Assembly (NCBI GenBank): GCA_015064955.1
Contig: SVRD01000005.1
Coordinates: 1-64,000, forward strand
Direction: 5' to 3'
Length of the DNA stretch: 64,000 nucleotides
DNA from: Oscillospiraceae bacterium
GTDB lineage: Bacteria; Bacillota; Clostridia; Oscillospirales; CAG-382
The position numbers and the translations under genes were made by a program. Below the pieces are notes generated by a model. The model had not been told where the DNA came from. It did not search any database and saw only the letters and a program-made list of their open reading frames with translations. Shown here one piece after another: positions 19,565 to 30,851 of this stretch (position 1 is its first letter; the number at the start of each line of letters is the position of its first letter).

Positions 19565-20332
19565 TTGAAAATAATAAAATTCATCGTTGCGGTTTCGTTG
19601 ATATTCGTATTGATCGGAACCGGCGCAGATGCATATTCGCCAAACGAGCGGATAAATTGGTTCTATAAATCCGAAACAGAAAACACCCGCCCCAATATTC
19701 TTGCGGGGAATCTGCCCAATGGAATCGAAAACGCGATATATCTCGGGCCGGAGGGCGAAAAGAAGGTTTATCTCACCTTCGACGCGGGCTATTGCAACGA
19801 AAACGTTATAAAAATACTCGACGTTCTGAAAAAGAGAAATATCAAAGCCGCGTTCTTTATTCTCCCCGGAATAATCAAAAACGATCCCGAGGAGGTATTA
19901 CGTATGGCTGACGAGGGGCATTTGGTCTGCAACCACACGACGACTCACTGTGATATGTCGAAGATTACCGATATCGAGGAATTCAAGCGCGAGCTTTCGG
20001 GGGTAGAGGCGCTTTACAGCGAGAGATTCGGGCTTGAAATGGAAAAATATTTCCGTCCGCCCGAGGGAGCTTTTTCCGAAAAAACGCTTGAATTTTGCAA
20101 AAATCTCGGTTATACGCCTGTCTTTTGGTCGTTTGCTTATGCCGATTGGGACAACGAAAAGCAGCCCGATCCCGAAAAAGCAAAGGACAAGATATTCTCT
20201 CAGCTTCACGACGGTGCGGTGATCTTACTCCACCCGACAAGCAGGACGAATGCCGAGATACTCGATGCCGTCATCGACGGTATAATTTCGCGCGGTTATT
20301 CGTTCGGAACGATAGACGAGCTGAAAAAATAA
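19565..20332 (+). CDS. pdaA: Polysaccharide deacetylase, PdaA-like
   Basis: 255 aa from a TTG at 19565, ten bases after GGGAG (19550-19554). A signal anchor (about 3-20) is followed by the NodB domain: TFDAGY (catalytic Asp), HTTTHCDM (metal His), RPPEGAF, VFWSFAYADWD and ILLHPTS. PdaA removes N-acetyl from N-acetylmuramic acid to allow muramic delta-lactam formation in the spore cortex, and this sequence fits that subgroup. The assignment agrees with the nearby sigK and spoIIIE/ftsK genes. Confidence 0.88.
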   Translation: MKIIKFIVAVSLIFVLIGTGADAYSPNERINWFYKSETENTRPNILAGNLPNGIENAIYLGPEGEKKVYLTFDAGYCNENVIKILDVLKKRNIKAAFFILPGIIKNDPEEVLRMADEGHLVCNHTTTHCDMSKITDIEEFKRELSGVEALYSERFGLEMEKYFRPPEGAFSEKTLEFCKNLGYTPVFWSFAYADWDNEKQPDPEKAKDKIFSQLHDGAVILLHPTSRTNAEILDAVIDGIISRGYSFGTIDELKK

Positions 20333-20386
20333 ATGCAAAGCGTAATTCATTATATTATACTCCAAAAACGACGATAAATCAATAGA

Positions 20387-20420
20387 AAAAGGAAGGTTTG
20401 TCGACCTTCCTTTTATTTTT
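20387..20420. terminator. Bidirectional terminator
   Basis: AAAAGGAAGGT (20387-20397) pairs with ACCTTCCTTTT (20404-20414), with T and A runs outside, between the converging deacetylase and ABC permease genes. Confidence 0.85.
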
Positions 20421-21637
20421 TATTTCATTTCTGACGCGATTTTTATCCTTTGCGCTGTTTTCAGATAATACAGGGCATAGAACGTACAAAATCCGAGGTA
20501 AAGTAAGGCAAACACTCCTATAAGCGCAAGCGGATAATAAAATCGAGTATTATCACCGTCTGCCTTTGCAATGATATGGAACACCGTCACCGCCAAAAAT
20601 GATCCCAAAATACCGAAAATGCTTGAAAGAGAGTAGATTATAAGACTTTCCACAAGTGTCATTTTCTTTATATCTCGTTGCGACATACCCGCCGATTTAA
20701 GCAATGCAAGCATTCGCGTGCGGCTTTTAATATTTGCAACAGACGACATTGCGGCAGAAATAAGCGATATTAAAGTAAGTGATATCCCCATCCAAATCGA
20801 AGTAAGCGCAAGTGGATCGGCTTTTAAGGGATTGTATTCTCCGTTCGACCAAGAACGCATCATAAAAACCGAATAAATCGCTACGACAAGAACACTGCAG
20901 AGCGAAAGCGAAAGAGATACAGCGCGTATTCGCGGTGCATAATTAATATAGCTTGCCGCCGAAAGCCTGCCGATATACCCGAATCCTCTTTTGCAAATCC
21001 GCTCGATAATTCCCTCTCGTTCACTTATATTTATTCGTTCAGCTCCCTTTGACGATTCGGAAGGCGAAATACTATAAACCCGCAGCACCGGTGTTACAGT
21101 TGCCGAAATCAAAGCAAAAAGGCAAACCGCAATAGTTAAAACCGCGACTCTTGCGGATGAATCGAACTCTATATGCCTTATTGCGATATCGGTCCCGTAA
21201 AACTCGCCGTAAAGATCAAAAAGGTATATTTGCATTTGTGAATCATAGAAAGAAACGTATGATTCCGCAAAGCTTCTGCCGAGAAAAAAGCCCAAAGCAG
21301 TGCCGATAACGCCGTAAATCAAATTTTCGATAAGCAGGGTAAGAGAAGCCTTTAAACGAGTCATACCCAGCGAAATCAGTAATCCAAGCGTTTTCGTTCT
21401 TTCGCCGAGATTCACGGCGAATACCGAGCGCATTATAAATACCGCAAGGAGCGAAACAAGCAATACAAGAAACACAAACACGTTCCTCGATTGTACGTCG
21501 TTCGTGTTGAACGCCGAAAAGAAGAAGCCGCAACAAGCAGATATTGTACACGCGGCAAGTGTTATGCACACAAGGCTCACCGCGGCATATAGCTTTTTGC
21601 TTTTTATATTTGCCAAAACAAGCCTGAGCAAAAGCAT
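20420..21637 (-). CDS. ABC transporter permease, MacB/FtsX type (second)
   Basis: 405 aa. A first TM helix near the N-terminus (about 17-38), an intervening region, then FtsX-type membrane helices in two blocks (about 50-125 and 150-190, again 230-400). It is the last gene of a three-gene ABC operon, eight bases after the first permease. The two permeases differ in sequence, so they probably form a heterodimer with the ATPase at 22847. Such systems move peptides or lipids or act in antibiotic sensing and resistance; the substrate is not evident. Confidence 0.88.
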   Translation of the reverse strand: MLLLRLVLANIKSKKLYAAVSLVCITLAACTISACCGFFFSAFNTNDVQSRNVFVFLVLLVSLLAVFIMRSVFAVNLGERTKTLGLLISLGMTRLKASLTLLIENLIYGVIGTALGFFLGRSFAESYVSFYDSQMQIYLFDLYGEFYGTDIAIRHIEFDSSARVAVLTIAVCLFALISATVTPVLRVYSISPSESSKGAERINISEREGIIERICKRGFGYIGRLSAASYINYAPRIRAVSLSLSLCSVLVVAIYSVFMMRSWSNGEYNPLKADPLALTSIWMGISLTLISLISAAMSSVANIKSRTRMLALLKSAGMSQRDIKKMTLVESLIIYSLSSIFGILGSFLAVTVFHIIAKADGDNTRFYYPLALIGVFALLYLGFCTFYALYYLKTAQRIKIASEMK

Positions 21638-21645
21638 ATTTTCAC

Positions 21646-22860
21646 CTATTTCAACGCCGAGGCGATATTGATTTTATAGATCTTCAGAGTTGCGTAAACC
21701 GCGAAGATAAGGCAAAAAACAATATCTATGCCAACAAATACGAGCCATTCGCGCCAAGGAAAATGAAACCACTGAACCACTCTCGAGGTCCACAGCAAAA
21801 TATACTGCACCCAAACCGACAGATAAGAGCCGATAAGTCCGAGCACGACGGCATAAAACATTATAAATATGCTTTCACAGCACATAAGTCTGAGCATATC
21901 GCCGTTGGAGAGCCCCATTGATTTCAATGCGGCAAATTCGCGTTTTCGGCTGTTTATATTCACCGTCATACTTCCGAAAGCGCCGAGCAGGACAACGGCT
22001 GTCAACACAAATGCGATAACTATTGCGCTCGAGAAGAACGGGTCGCCGTAAGCATTATATATGTCGTCTTCCCAATAATCCCACATAAAAAGCGAATATA
22101 TGCTCACAAAAACGATCTGCGCGCAGGGCAGTGTCATTGTTACCGAGCGGTATTTTGCCGAGTTGTTATCATAATTCTGTCCCGCAAGTCTGCCTATACG
22201 TCCGAAAAAGCGGCACATTATCTTTTCAAAAATACCCTCGCGGAGAGAAATATTGATACTGACGTCGGTTTTGAGCGAATTTATAACAGAAAGCCTCGAT
22301 ATCCGCTTTATCGGCTTGGAGGCAGCAATAAGAGTCACCAATACCGAAAAGGCAAACGCCGCCGCAAGCAACCCGAAGGGAGCGGTGAAGGAGAAATACT
22401 CCGACTGCTCATAGCCTCTGTTTGCATAATGCTCTGCCATTCCGTCGTTCATCAGTCGGATATGCCAGGCGGAAATAAACCTTCCCGCCGCGGTTCCGAC
22501 AAACGAGCCCGACAAGGCATAGAAACACGACTCGACCGAAACGAGCAGCATTTTGTTTCGGTTTGTCATTCCGACGGTGGCAAGAAGACCGAGAAGATTT
22601 ACCTTTTCGCCGAAATTTATGGCAAACACCGCACGTATGAGCACGATTGCAACCGCCGCGACCGCAACCGCGAGCGACACAAACACCATCGCTTGCATAG
22701 TATAATCCGGCGACGTTGGGTCCATTTCCGATATCATCGAATAGCAAAAGCAAAGGATTACCGTCAACAGCGTCGACGACAGAACAACGCCCAAAAACGT
22801 CATCACCGACGAGGAGGGTGATTTTTTGATTCCCGCCCACGCCAGTTTAAGAGTCAGCAT
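21646..22860 (-). CDS. ABC transporter permease, MacB/FtsX type (first)
   Basis: 404 aa with the same plan as its neighbour: a TM at about 15-38, an FtsX block (MVFVSLAVAVAAVAIVLIRAVFAINFGEK and on), a variable middle and a final FtsX block with ALKSMGLSNGDMLRL, the coupling-helix motif of this family. Its ATG lies 14 bases inside the ATPase gene. With the ATPase and the second permease it makes one transporter in the cytoplasmic membrane. Confidence 0.88.
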   Translation of the reverse strand: MLTLKLAWAGIKKSPSSSVMTFLGVVLSSTLLTVILCFCYSMISEMDPTSPDYTMQAMVFVSLAVAVAAVAIVLIRAVFAINFGEKVNLLGLLATVGMTNRNKMLLVSVESCFYALSGSFVGTAAGRFISAWHIRLMNDGMAEHYANRGYEQSEYFSFTAPFGLLAAAFAFSVLVTLIAASKPIKRISRLSVINSLKTDVSINISLREGIFEKIMCRFFGRIGRLAGQNYDNNSAKYRSVTMTLPCAQIVFVSIYSLFMWDYWEDDIYNAYGDPFFSSAIVIAFVLTAVVLLGAFGSMTVNINSRKREFAALKSMGLSNGDMLRLMCCESIFIMFYAVVLGLIGSYLSVWVQYILLWTSRVVQWFHFPWREWLVFVGIDIVFCLIFAVYATLKIYKINIASALK

Positions 22861-23539
22861 TGTTGTTCCTTTCGTCCGAAACGATTTTGCCGTCCTCTAT
22901 CCTTATCACCCTATCGGTCTGTGCGGCTATGTTCATATCGTGCGTGACGATAATTATCGTTTGGTTGTATTTTTTGTTGGCACGGCGGAAAAGCGCCATT
23001 ATCTCGCTTGTGTTTTTTGAATCGAGGTTGCCCGTCGGCTCGTCTGCAAGCAATATCGAGGGTTGGGTGTAGATCGCTCTTGCTATCGCGACACGTTGCT
23101 GCTGTCCGCCCGAAAGATACGGCGGATAGTGAAATTCCTTCTCGAAGATACCGAGCGTTTTCATAGTCTTCGTCAGCCGCTCCTCGTCGGTAGGCTTTTT
23201 GTCGAGCTCGCTCGGAAGCGTGATGTTATCGCGCACGTTCAGCATCGGAATCAGGTTATACGCCTGATATATCAGCGAAACCGTTCTTCTGCGGTAGAGC
23301 GCAAGCTCGCGCTCGTTCATTTCGTGAACGTTCTGACCGTTTACGCAGACCGAGCCCGCTGTCGGAGTATCGACACCGCCGATTATATGGAGCAGAGTGG
23401 ATTTTCCGCTTCCCGAGGTGCCGACGATCGACAAAAGCTCGCCCTCCTCGACCGAAAAGCTGACCCCGTCGAGCGCGCGTACCTCGCTTTCGTTGCGTCC
23501 GTATACTTTATACAAAGATTCAACCGATAAAATACTCAT
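22847..23539 (-). CDS. ABC transporter ATP-binding protein (LolD/MacB type)
   Basis: 230 aa from the ATG at 23539, which has GGAGG nine bases upstream; the frame extends further but without a better start. Walker A GTSGSGKST, the Q-loop, signature LSGGQQQRVAIARA, Walker B ILLADEPTGNLDS and the H-switch VTHDM are intact. The beginning (LYKVYGRNESEVRALDGVSF) is typical of the FtsE/LolD/MacB subgroup. It powers the two FtsX permeases that follow. Confidence 0.95.
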   Translation of the reverse strand: MSILSVESLYKVYGRNESEVRALDGVSFSVEEGELLSIVGTSGSGKSTLLHIIGGVDTPTAGSVCVNGQNVHEMNERELALYRRRTVSLIYQAYNLIPMLNVRDNITLPSELDKKPTDEERLTKTMKTLGIFEKEFHYPPYLSGGQQQRVAIARAIYTQPSILLADEPTGNLDSKNTSEIMALFRRANKKYNQTIIIVTHDMNIAAQTDRVIRIEDGKIVSDERNNNADS

Positions 23540-23560
23540 CGCAGTACCTCCTCTGACAAC

Positions 23561-23590
23561 ATCGTAGCACACGGCAAAGGAGTATTGCAA
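23561..23590 (-). promoter_or_regulatory. Promoter of the ABC operon
   Basis: On the minus strand TTGCAA (23590-23585) and TACGAT (23566-23561) are 18 bases apart. The -10 is weak (4 of 6), in keeping with an activated promoter. The GGAGG and ATG of the ATPase gene follow. Confidence 0.45.
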
Positions 23591-23600
23591 CAAAACCGAA

Positions 23601-23622
23601 CGAATCTTTACGAAATCTTAAC
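23601..23622 (-). promoter_or_regulatory. Direct-repeat operator upstream of the ABC operon
   Basis: The minus strand reads GTTAAGATTTC followed at once by GTAAAGATTCG: two similar 11-base units in tandem. They end ten bases upstream of the -35. This spacing is that of OmpR-family response-regulator sites. The operator overlaps the last codon and stop of sigK. Confidence 0.55.
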
Positions 23623-24304
23623 GCTTTGAAAATTCGCGTATTTTTTCCACCGCGCTCTTTTCGAGCCTCGAAACGTAGGAGCGCGAGATACCGAGCATTC
23701 TTGCAACGTCGCGCTGTGCATAGTGCTTTCCGCTTTTGTTGAGTCCGTATCTCAATGTCATTATCTTTCGCTCGCGATCGGTAAGCACGGTCTTTATCGC
23801 GGTCATTATCTTTTCAAGCTTTATCTTTCTGTCGATCGAATCGACAATGTCATCGGGCGAGGCTATTATTTCGAGATAAGTGAGCGGATTGCCCTCCTTG
23901 TCAACGTCGACCGGCTCGTTTATCGAGGTTACGTTGGCGTGCTTTTTTTGAGATCTGAAATACATAAGTATCTCGTTTTGCAGACATTTTCCCGCATAGG
24001 TGGCAAATCTTGCCCCGTTTTCGATATTGAAGCTGTCGATCGCCTTTATAAGACCTATCGTGCCGACCGAAATAAGATCGTCCTGATCGGGAGAAGCGGT
24101 GTAATATTTTTTAACAATATGCGCGACAAGCCTTAAATTGTGCTCGATAAGCTTGTTGCGCGCGGATATGTCCCCTTTGCGCGCCTTTATAAACAGCTCG
24201 TGCTCCTCGTCGCGCGGAAGCGGCGGCGGAAAGGAGTGAGTGTCGGAGGTACGCAAAATAAGGCAAAAGCATTTGGAGACCATATTCAAAAGAAAAGACA
24301 GCAT
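23618..24304 (-). CDS. sigK: Sporulation sigma factor, pro-sigma-K
   Basis: 228 aa. After a hydrophobic N-terminal stretch (about 1-18, LSFLLNMVSKCFCLIL), which matches the membrane-tethering pro-sequence of sigma-K, come PPPLPRDEE, region 2 (NLRLVAHIVKKY, DDLISVGTIGLIKAIDSF, NEILMYFRS) and region 4 with its HTH (YAQRDVARMLGISRSYVSRLEKSA). Region 2 is closer to SigK than to SigE, which has a longer pro-sequence. The gene is in one piece, with no skin-type interruption. It would direct late mother-cell transcription. GGAGGTG lies 12 bases before the ATG. Confidence 0.9.
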   Translation of the reverse strand: MLSFLLNMVSKCFCLILRTSDTHSFPPPLPRDEEHELFIKARKGDISARNKLIEHNLRLVAHIVKKYYTASPDQDDLISVGTIGLIKAIDSFNIENGARFATYAGKCLQNEILMYFRSQKKHANVTSINEPVDVDKEGNPLTYLEIIASPDDIVDSIDRKIKLEKIMTAIKTVLTDRERKIMTLRYGLNKSGKHYAQRDVARMLGISRSYVSRLEKSAVEKIREFSKR

Positions 24305-24365
24305 AGTCAGAAATCACCTCCTGCAATAAATATGCAAAAAGGGAGCTTTTTATTTCCGAAAGGGG

Positions 24366-24394
24366 TGGAAATGTTTTTTGTTTTCTGTTATACT
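24366..24394 (+). promoter_or_regulatory. Putative promoter of the alpha-glucosidase gene
   Basis: TGGAAA (24366-24371), a 17-base spacer and TATACT (24389-24394). The -35 matches only 4 of 6. No cre-like catabolite site was found. Confidence 0.45.
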
Positions 24395-24437
24395 TACTGC
24401 ACAGACCGCCAAAAATGAAACAAGGAAGGTTTTTCGT

Positions 24438-26036
24438 ATGAAACAGTGGCACAAGGATATAGTTGCATATCAGATATACCCGAAAAGCTTTTGCGACACG
24501 AACGGCGACGGCATCGGCGATATAAAGGGAATAATCGGAAAGCTCGATTATTTGAAATCGCTCGGGATAAACACAGTATGGCTCTCGCCCTGCTATCCCT
24601 CCCCCGGTGACGACAACGGATATGATATTTCGGATTACCGCGGAATCGCTTCGGAATACGGCACGCTCGACGAATTCAAGGAAATGCTCGACGGCATGCA
24701 TTCCCGCGGAATCAAGCTTTTGATGGACCTTGTTGTTAACCACACCTCCGACGAGCACGAATGGTTCGTGCAAAGCCGCTCCTCGAAGGACAATCCCTAC
24801 CGCGATTATTACATCTGGCGCGATCCCGTCGACGACCACGAGCCTAACGAATGGGTTGCCGCATTCGGCGGAAGTGCTTGGGAATACGACGAGTTAACCG
24901 GGCAGTATTATCTCCATCTGTTCTCGAAGAAGCAGCCCGATCTGAATTGGGAAAATCCGAAGGTACGCCAAGAAATCGCCGATATGATCAATTATTGGCT
25001 CGATATGGGTGTCGACGGATTCCGTTGCGACGTTATAAACAACATCAGCAAGGATTTCACCCGTGCCTATGCGGGCGGAAACGGCCCCAGACTTCACGAA
25101 TATCTCCACGAGCTGCACGTAAAGGCGCTCGAGCCTCACGGTGCGTTTACTGTCGGCGAGACTTGGGGACTCACCCCCGCGCAAGCGCTCGATCTCACAA
25201 GCGAGGAGCGCGGCGAGCTCACCACCACGTTCCAATTCGAGCATCTTTTGCTCGGCAGAGTAAACGGCGACAAGTTCGACCCCGAGCCCGTAGACCGCAA
25301 GGCATTTGTCGATATTCTCGCAAAGTGGGAATACGGCTTGAGCGAGGACAGCTATCCTGTGTTGGTTATGGAAAACCACGATCAGCCGCGTGCACTTTCG
25401 CGCTTCGGCGACAAGAATTACCCCTATGAAAGCGCAACGATGCTCGCTTCACTTCTTTACGGTATGCGCGGTGTGATATTTATTTATCAGGGGCAGGAGC
25501 TCGGTCTTCACGACCCGATATTCAATTCGCTCGACGAATACCGCGATATCGAAACGCTCAACGCCTACCGCGATCTAAAATCGCTCGGTAAATTCAGCGA
25601 CGAGGAATTGCTCCGAAAGATGCAGTTCGGATCACGCGATTGCGGACGTACTCCGATTCCCTGGACCACCGAAAAGGAGGGGGGATTTACAAACGGCACC
25701 CCCTGGATAAAGACCCAGGTCGACAAGGGATATACTGTTGAGGAGCAGGACGGCGACGAAAAGTCGGTGCTCAATTTCTACCGCAGACTGCTTTCTGTAA
25801 GGCGCAGCACCGCTTGTATGGGCGACGGCAGATTCGAGCTTTTGCTTAACGACGGCAAAACAAGCGTTTATACCCGCACGCTCGACGGCGAAACGGTATA
25901 CGTTGTCACAAGATTCGACGAAAACGAATGCGTAATGCCCGAATGTGTCCCGACCGATGCGAAGGTTATACTCAATAACTACGACAGCTTCGGCAATACC
26001 TTGAAGCCCTATCAGTCGGTCTGGCTCAAAAAATAA
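24438..26036 (+). CDS. GH13 alpha-glucosidase (oligo-1,6-glucosidase / trehalose-6-P hydrolase group)
   Basis: 532 aa from the ATG at 24438, preceded by GGAAGG. No signal peptide, so cytoplasmic. All GH13 signatures are present: DLVVNHTSDEHEWF, GFRCDVI with nucleophile D198, VGETWG with acid/base E241, and ENHDQPR with D315. The start WHKDIVAYQIYPKSF and the DNGYDISDY motif are those of subfamily 31, which covers oligo-1,6-glucosidases, dextran glucosidases and trehalose-6-phosphate hydrolases. The sequence alone does not choose among them; no PTS or sugar permease gene is adjacent. Confidence 0.93.
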   Translation: MKQWHKDIVAYQIYPKSFCDTNGDGIGDIKGIIGKLDYLKSLGINTVWLSPCYPSPGDDNGYDISDYRGIASEYGTLDEFKEMLDGMHSRGIKLLMDLVVNHTSDEHEWFVQSRSSKDNPYRDYYIWRDPVDDHEPNEWVAAFGGSAWEYDELTGQYYLHLFSKKQPDLNWENPKVRQEIADMINYWLDMGVDGFRCDVINNISKDFTRAYAGGNGPRLHEYLHELHVKALEPHGAFTVGETWGLTPAQALDLTSEERGELTTTFQFEHLLLGRVNGDKFDPEPVDRKAFVDILAKWEYGLSEDSYPVLVMENHDQPRALSRFGDKNYPYESATMLASLLYGMRGVIFIYQGQELGLHDPIFNSLDEYRDIETLNAYRDLKSLGKFSDEELLRKMQFGSRDCGRTPIPWTTEKEGGFTNGTPWIKTQVDKGYTVEEQDGDEKSVLNFYRRLLSVRRSTACMGDGRFELLLNDGKTSVYTRTLDGETVYVVTRFDENECVMPECVPTDAKVILNNYDSFGNTLKPYQSVWLKK

Positions 26037-26047
26037 TAACAAAAAAC

Positions 26048-26085
26048 AAAACTGTTGTGTCCGCTTGAACACAACAGTTTTTTCT
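26048..26085 (+). terminator. Terminator of the alpha-glucosidase gene
   Basis: Thirteen uninterrupted pairs (AAAACTGTTGTGT, 26048-26060, with 26069-26081) around an eight-base loop, followed by TTTTC. Confidence 0.9.
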
Positions 26086-26178
26086 TTAAAAGTTTTCGGG
26101 AGAGAGCGCGAGAGAGGGTCTTTTTTCAAAAGTCCCTCTCTCGTTATCGTTATGTTTTGTATAGTCAAACGAACAAAC

Positions 26179-26514
26179 GGATGCAGACTGCGGAAACGGA
26201 GGTATGGCTGTAGATTCCTACTGCCTTCATCGACGTTTATGCGGTAGCGCCGTTCAGACGCCGTTTGATTTCAGTGGAACGCGGGGACAGGCAGGATGAA
26301 CGGATGCAGACTGCGGAAACGGAGATATGGCTGTAGATTCCTACTGCCTTCGTCGACGTTTATGCGGTATGCGCCGTTCAGACGCCGTTTGATTTCAGTG
26401 GAACGCGGGGACAGGCAGGATGAACGGATGCAGACTGCGGAAACGGAGATATGACTGTAGATTCCTACTGCCTTCGTCGACGTTTATGCGGTATGCGCCG
26501 TTCAGACGCCGTTT
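26179..26514. repeat. Tandem repeat, 124-bp unit, 2.7 copies
   Basis: Units begin with GGATGCAGACTGCGG at 26179, 26302 and 26426. Periods are 123 and 124 bases because unit 1 lacks one T in its GCGGTA(T)GCGCC segment. Units 1 and 2 are otherwise nearly identical; unit 3 is cut after about 88 bases, inside the stop codon of the following minus-strand oxidoreductase gene. No start-to-stop frame spans the array. Each unit has GC-rich, potentially paired segments (GCGCCGTTCAGACGCC). No further content is seen in 26086-26178. Confidence 0.9.
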
Positions 26515-27883
26515 AGAGTACGAAGTGGGCTCCTTTGGAGATCATAATCTCACGTACTTCCTTACCGTCGACTTGTTTGGGAAGGATATCGCGGTCAAGC
26601 GCGAGCGCCGCACCGATGCCCGCAGCTTCGCCCGATGCGCGAACCGAATGCTGAACGCGGAGAGAGCTTTGTGCAAGGAATTCCGCGCCGAGACAGCGTC
26701 CGGTGATATAAAGGTTATCTATTCCCTTGACAACGAGTGAGCGATAGGGAATCTCGTACCAAGGCTTGCCGTCGTCAACGGGTGCGAGGTTGGATTCGCA
26801 CTTGAGCTGCTTGCCGTGGATATCTACGGGGTAGTTCGATTGACAGAACATATCGTCGAACTTGACACGGCGGAGAAGGTCTGCCGCAGAAAGCACGTAT
26901 TCGGTTTCGATGTTGCGACTTTCGCGGATACCGACCATAGTTGCAATTTCGGCGATATATGCCTTTTCAAAGCCCTTCATATACTTCTTGTAGAACTGAA
27001 GCTGACGGAGTATGCGCTGCTTGCCGCGGATCTGGGTCTTGGTGAGGTGATCGGGGTTGGTGCCGTCGACCTCATCGAAGAATTCGGGGTTGTTGAAGGC
27101 AATCGTATTTTCTCTGCCCGCAACCATAAAGCCCTGCCAATAGTTTTTGTCGTCATCGATAAGATCGCCGTTCTTTATTGCCTCGTCGAATATGTCGGAG
27201 AAGGTCCACTGATCACCCGCACAGCAAGCAACATAAACCGAGCTTCCGTCATAAGATGCGGCGTAATTTTTGCCGGTTTTCTCGATGGTTTCGTTTATAA
27301 ATTCGCCGAAGGCGCGGATATCTACGTTTGCAACGATATAACGGAGCGAGATGGGCTGATTTTTGCCTGTTTCGGGATTGCCCTTTGTATAGCCTGCGCC
27401 TGCGCGGACACAAACGTCGCCGTCGCCGGTGCCGTCGATGAATATCTTGCCCTTGATGAGTCCCAAGCCGTTTTTGTTTGCAACAACGATAGCCTCGAGC
27501 TTGTTGTCATTAACGATGGTTTCGGCGATAAAGGTATAGAAAAGCATTCTCACGCCCGCCTCGTCGCAGACGGTTTCGAGCACGGTCTTCATCAAAAGCG
27601 GGTCGAAATTCGCACCGTTTGCGCTTGCGGCGCCAAGCTCTACCATTTTATCGCGCACGATGTTTGCGATATAAGAGCACTGGGGATTTTCGGGGATATG
27701 GGTATGCATTATAGGAAGAACCAAGCCGTTTGTTGCCGTTCCGCCGAGTGCGCCGAACTGCTCTACGATAAGTACGTCCTTTCCCATGTCTGCTGCCGCC
27801 TTTGCAGCAAATGCGCCTGCGGTACCGCCGCCGCAAACAACAACGTCTGCTTCGGCAAATACGGGAAGTTTGGAATAATCCAT
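26513..27883 (-). CDS. FAD-dependent oxidoreductase (FAD_oxidored family)
   Basis: 456 aa. A Rossmann FAD-binding motif (VVVCGGGTAGAFAAKAAADMG, given here as its first Gly triplet at about 18-20) is followed by EQFGALGGTATNGLV, typical of the FAD-dependent dehydrogenases of family PF12831, and a later GTGDGDV and a C-terminal ITGRCLGAEFLAQSSLR FAD-closing motif. No signal peptide. The electron acceptor and substrate are unknown. It is the last gene of the minus-strand run; its ATG follows AAGGAG, 27 bases after the ligA stop. Its own stop codon falls in the tandem repeat. Confidence 0.85.
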   Translation of the reverse strand: MDYSKLPVFAEADVVVCGGGTAGAFAAKAAADMGKDVLIVEQFGALGGTATNGLVLPIMHTHIPENPQCSYIANIVRDKMVELGAASANGANFDPLLMKTVLETVCDEAGVRMLFYTFIAETIVNDNKLEAIVVANKNGLGLIKGKIFIDGTGDGDVCVRAGAGYTKGNPETGKNQPISLRYIVANVDIRAFGEFINETIEKTGKNYAASYDGSSVYVACCAGDQWTFSDIFDEAIKNGDLIDDDKNYWQGFMVAGRENTIAFNNPEFFDEVDGTNPDHLTKTQIRGKQRILRQLQFYKKYMKGFEKAYIAEIATMVGIRESRNIETEYVLSAADLLRRVKFDDMFCQSNYPVDIHGKQLKCESNLAPVDDGKPWYEIPYRSLVVKGIDNLYITGRCLGAEFLAQSSLRVQHSVRASGEAAGIGAALALDRDILPKQVDGKEVREIMISKGAHFVL

Positions 27884-27910
27884 AATGTTTCTCCTTTTTC
27901 TGTAAAGCCT

Positions 27911-30846
<2,936 letters not shown>

Positions 30847-30851
30847 TTTTC

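Noticed and set aside
23618..24304. Skin-type interruption of sigK
   Set aside because: The reading frame is continuous from pro-sequence through region 4, with no recombinase gene nearby.
24305..24437. Sigma-E-type promoter for sigK on the minus strand
   Set aside because: A CATATTTAT resembling the -10 and an ATA upstream can be found in A/T-rich sequence, but the match is too loose to claim.
26179..26514. CRISPR array
   Set aside because: The unit is 124 bases with no unique spacers between repeats, and no cas gene is in the window.
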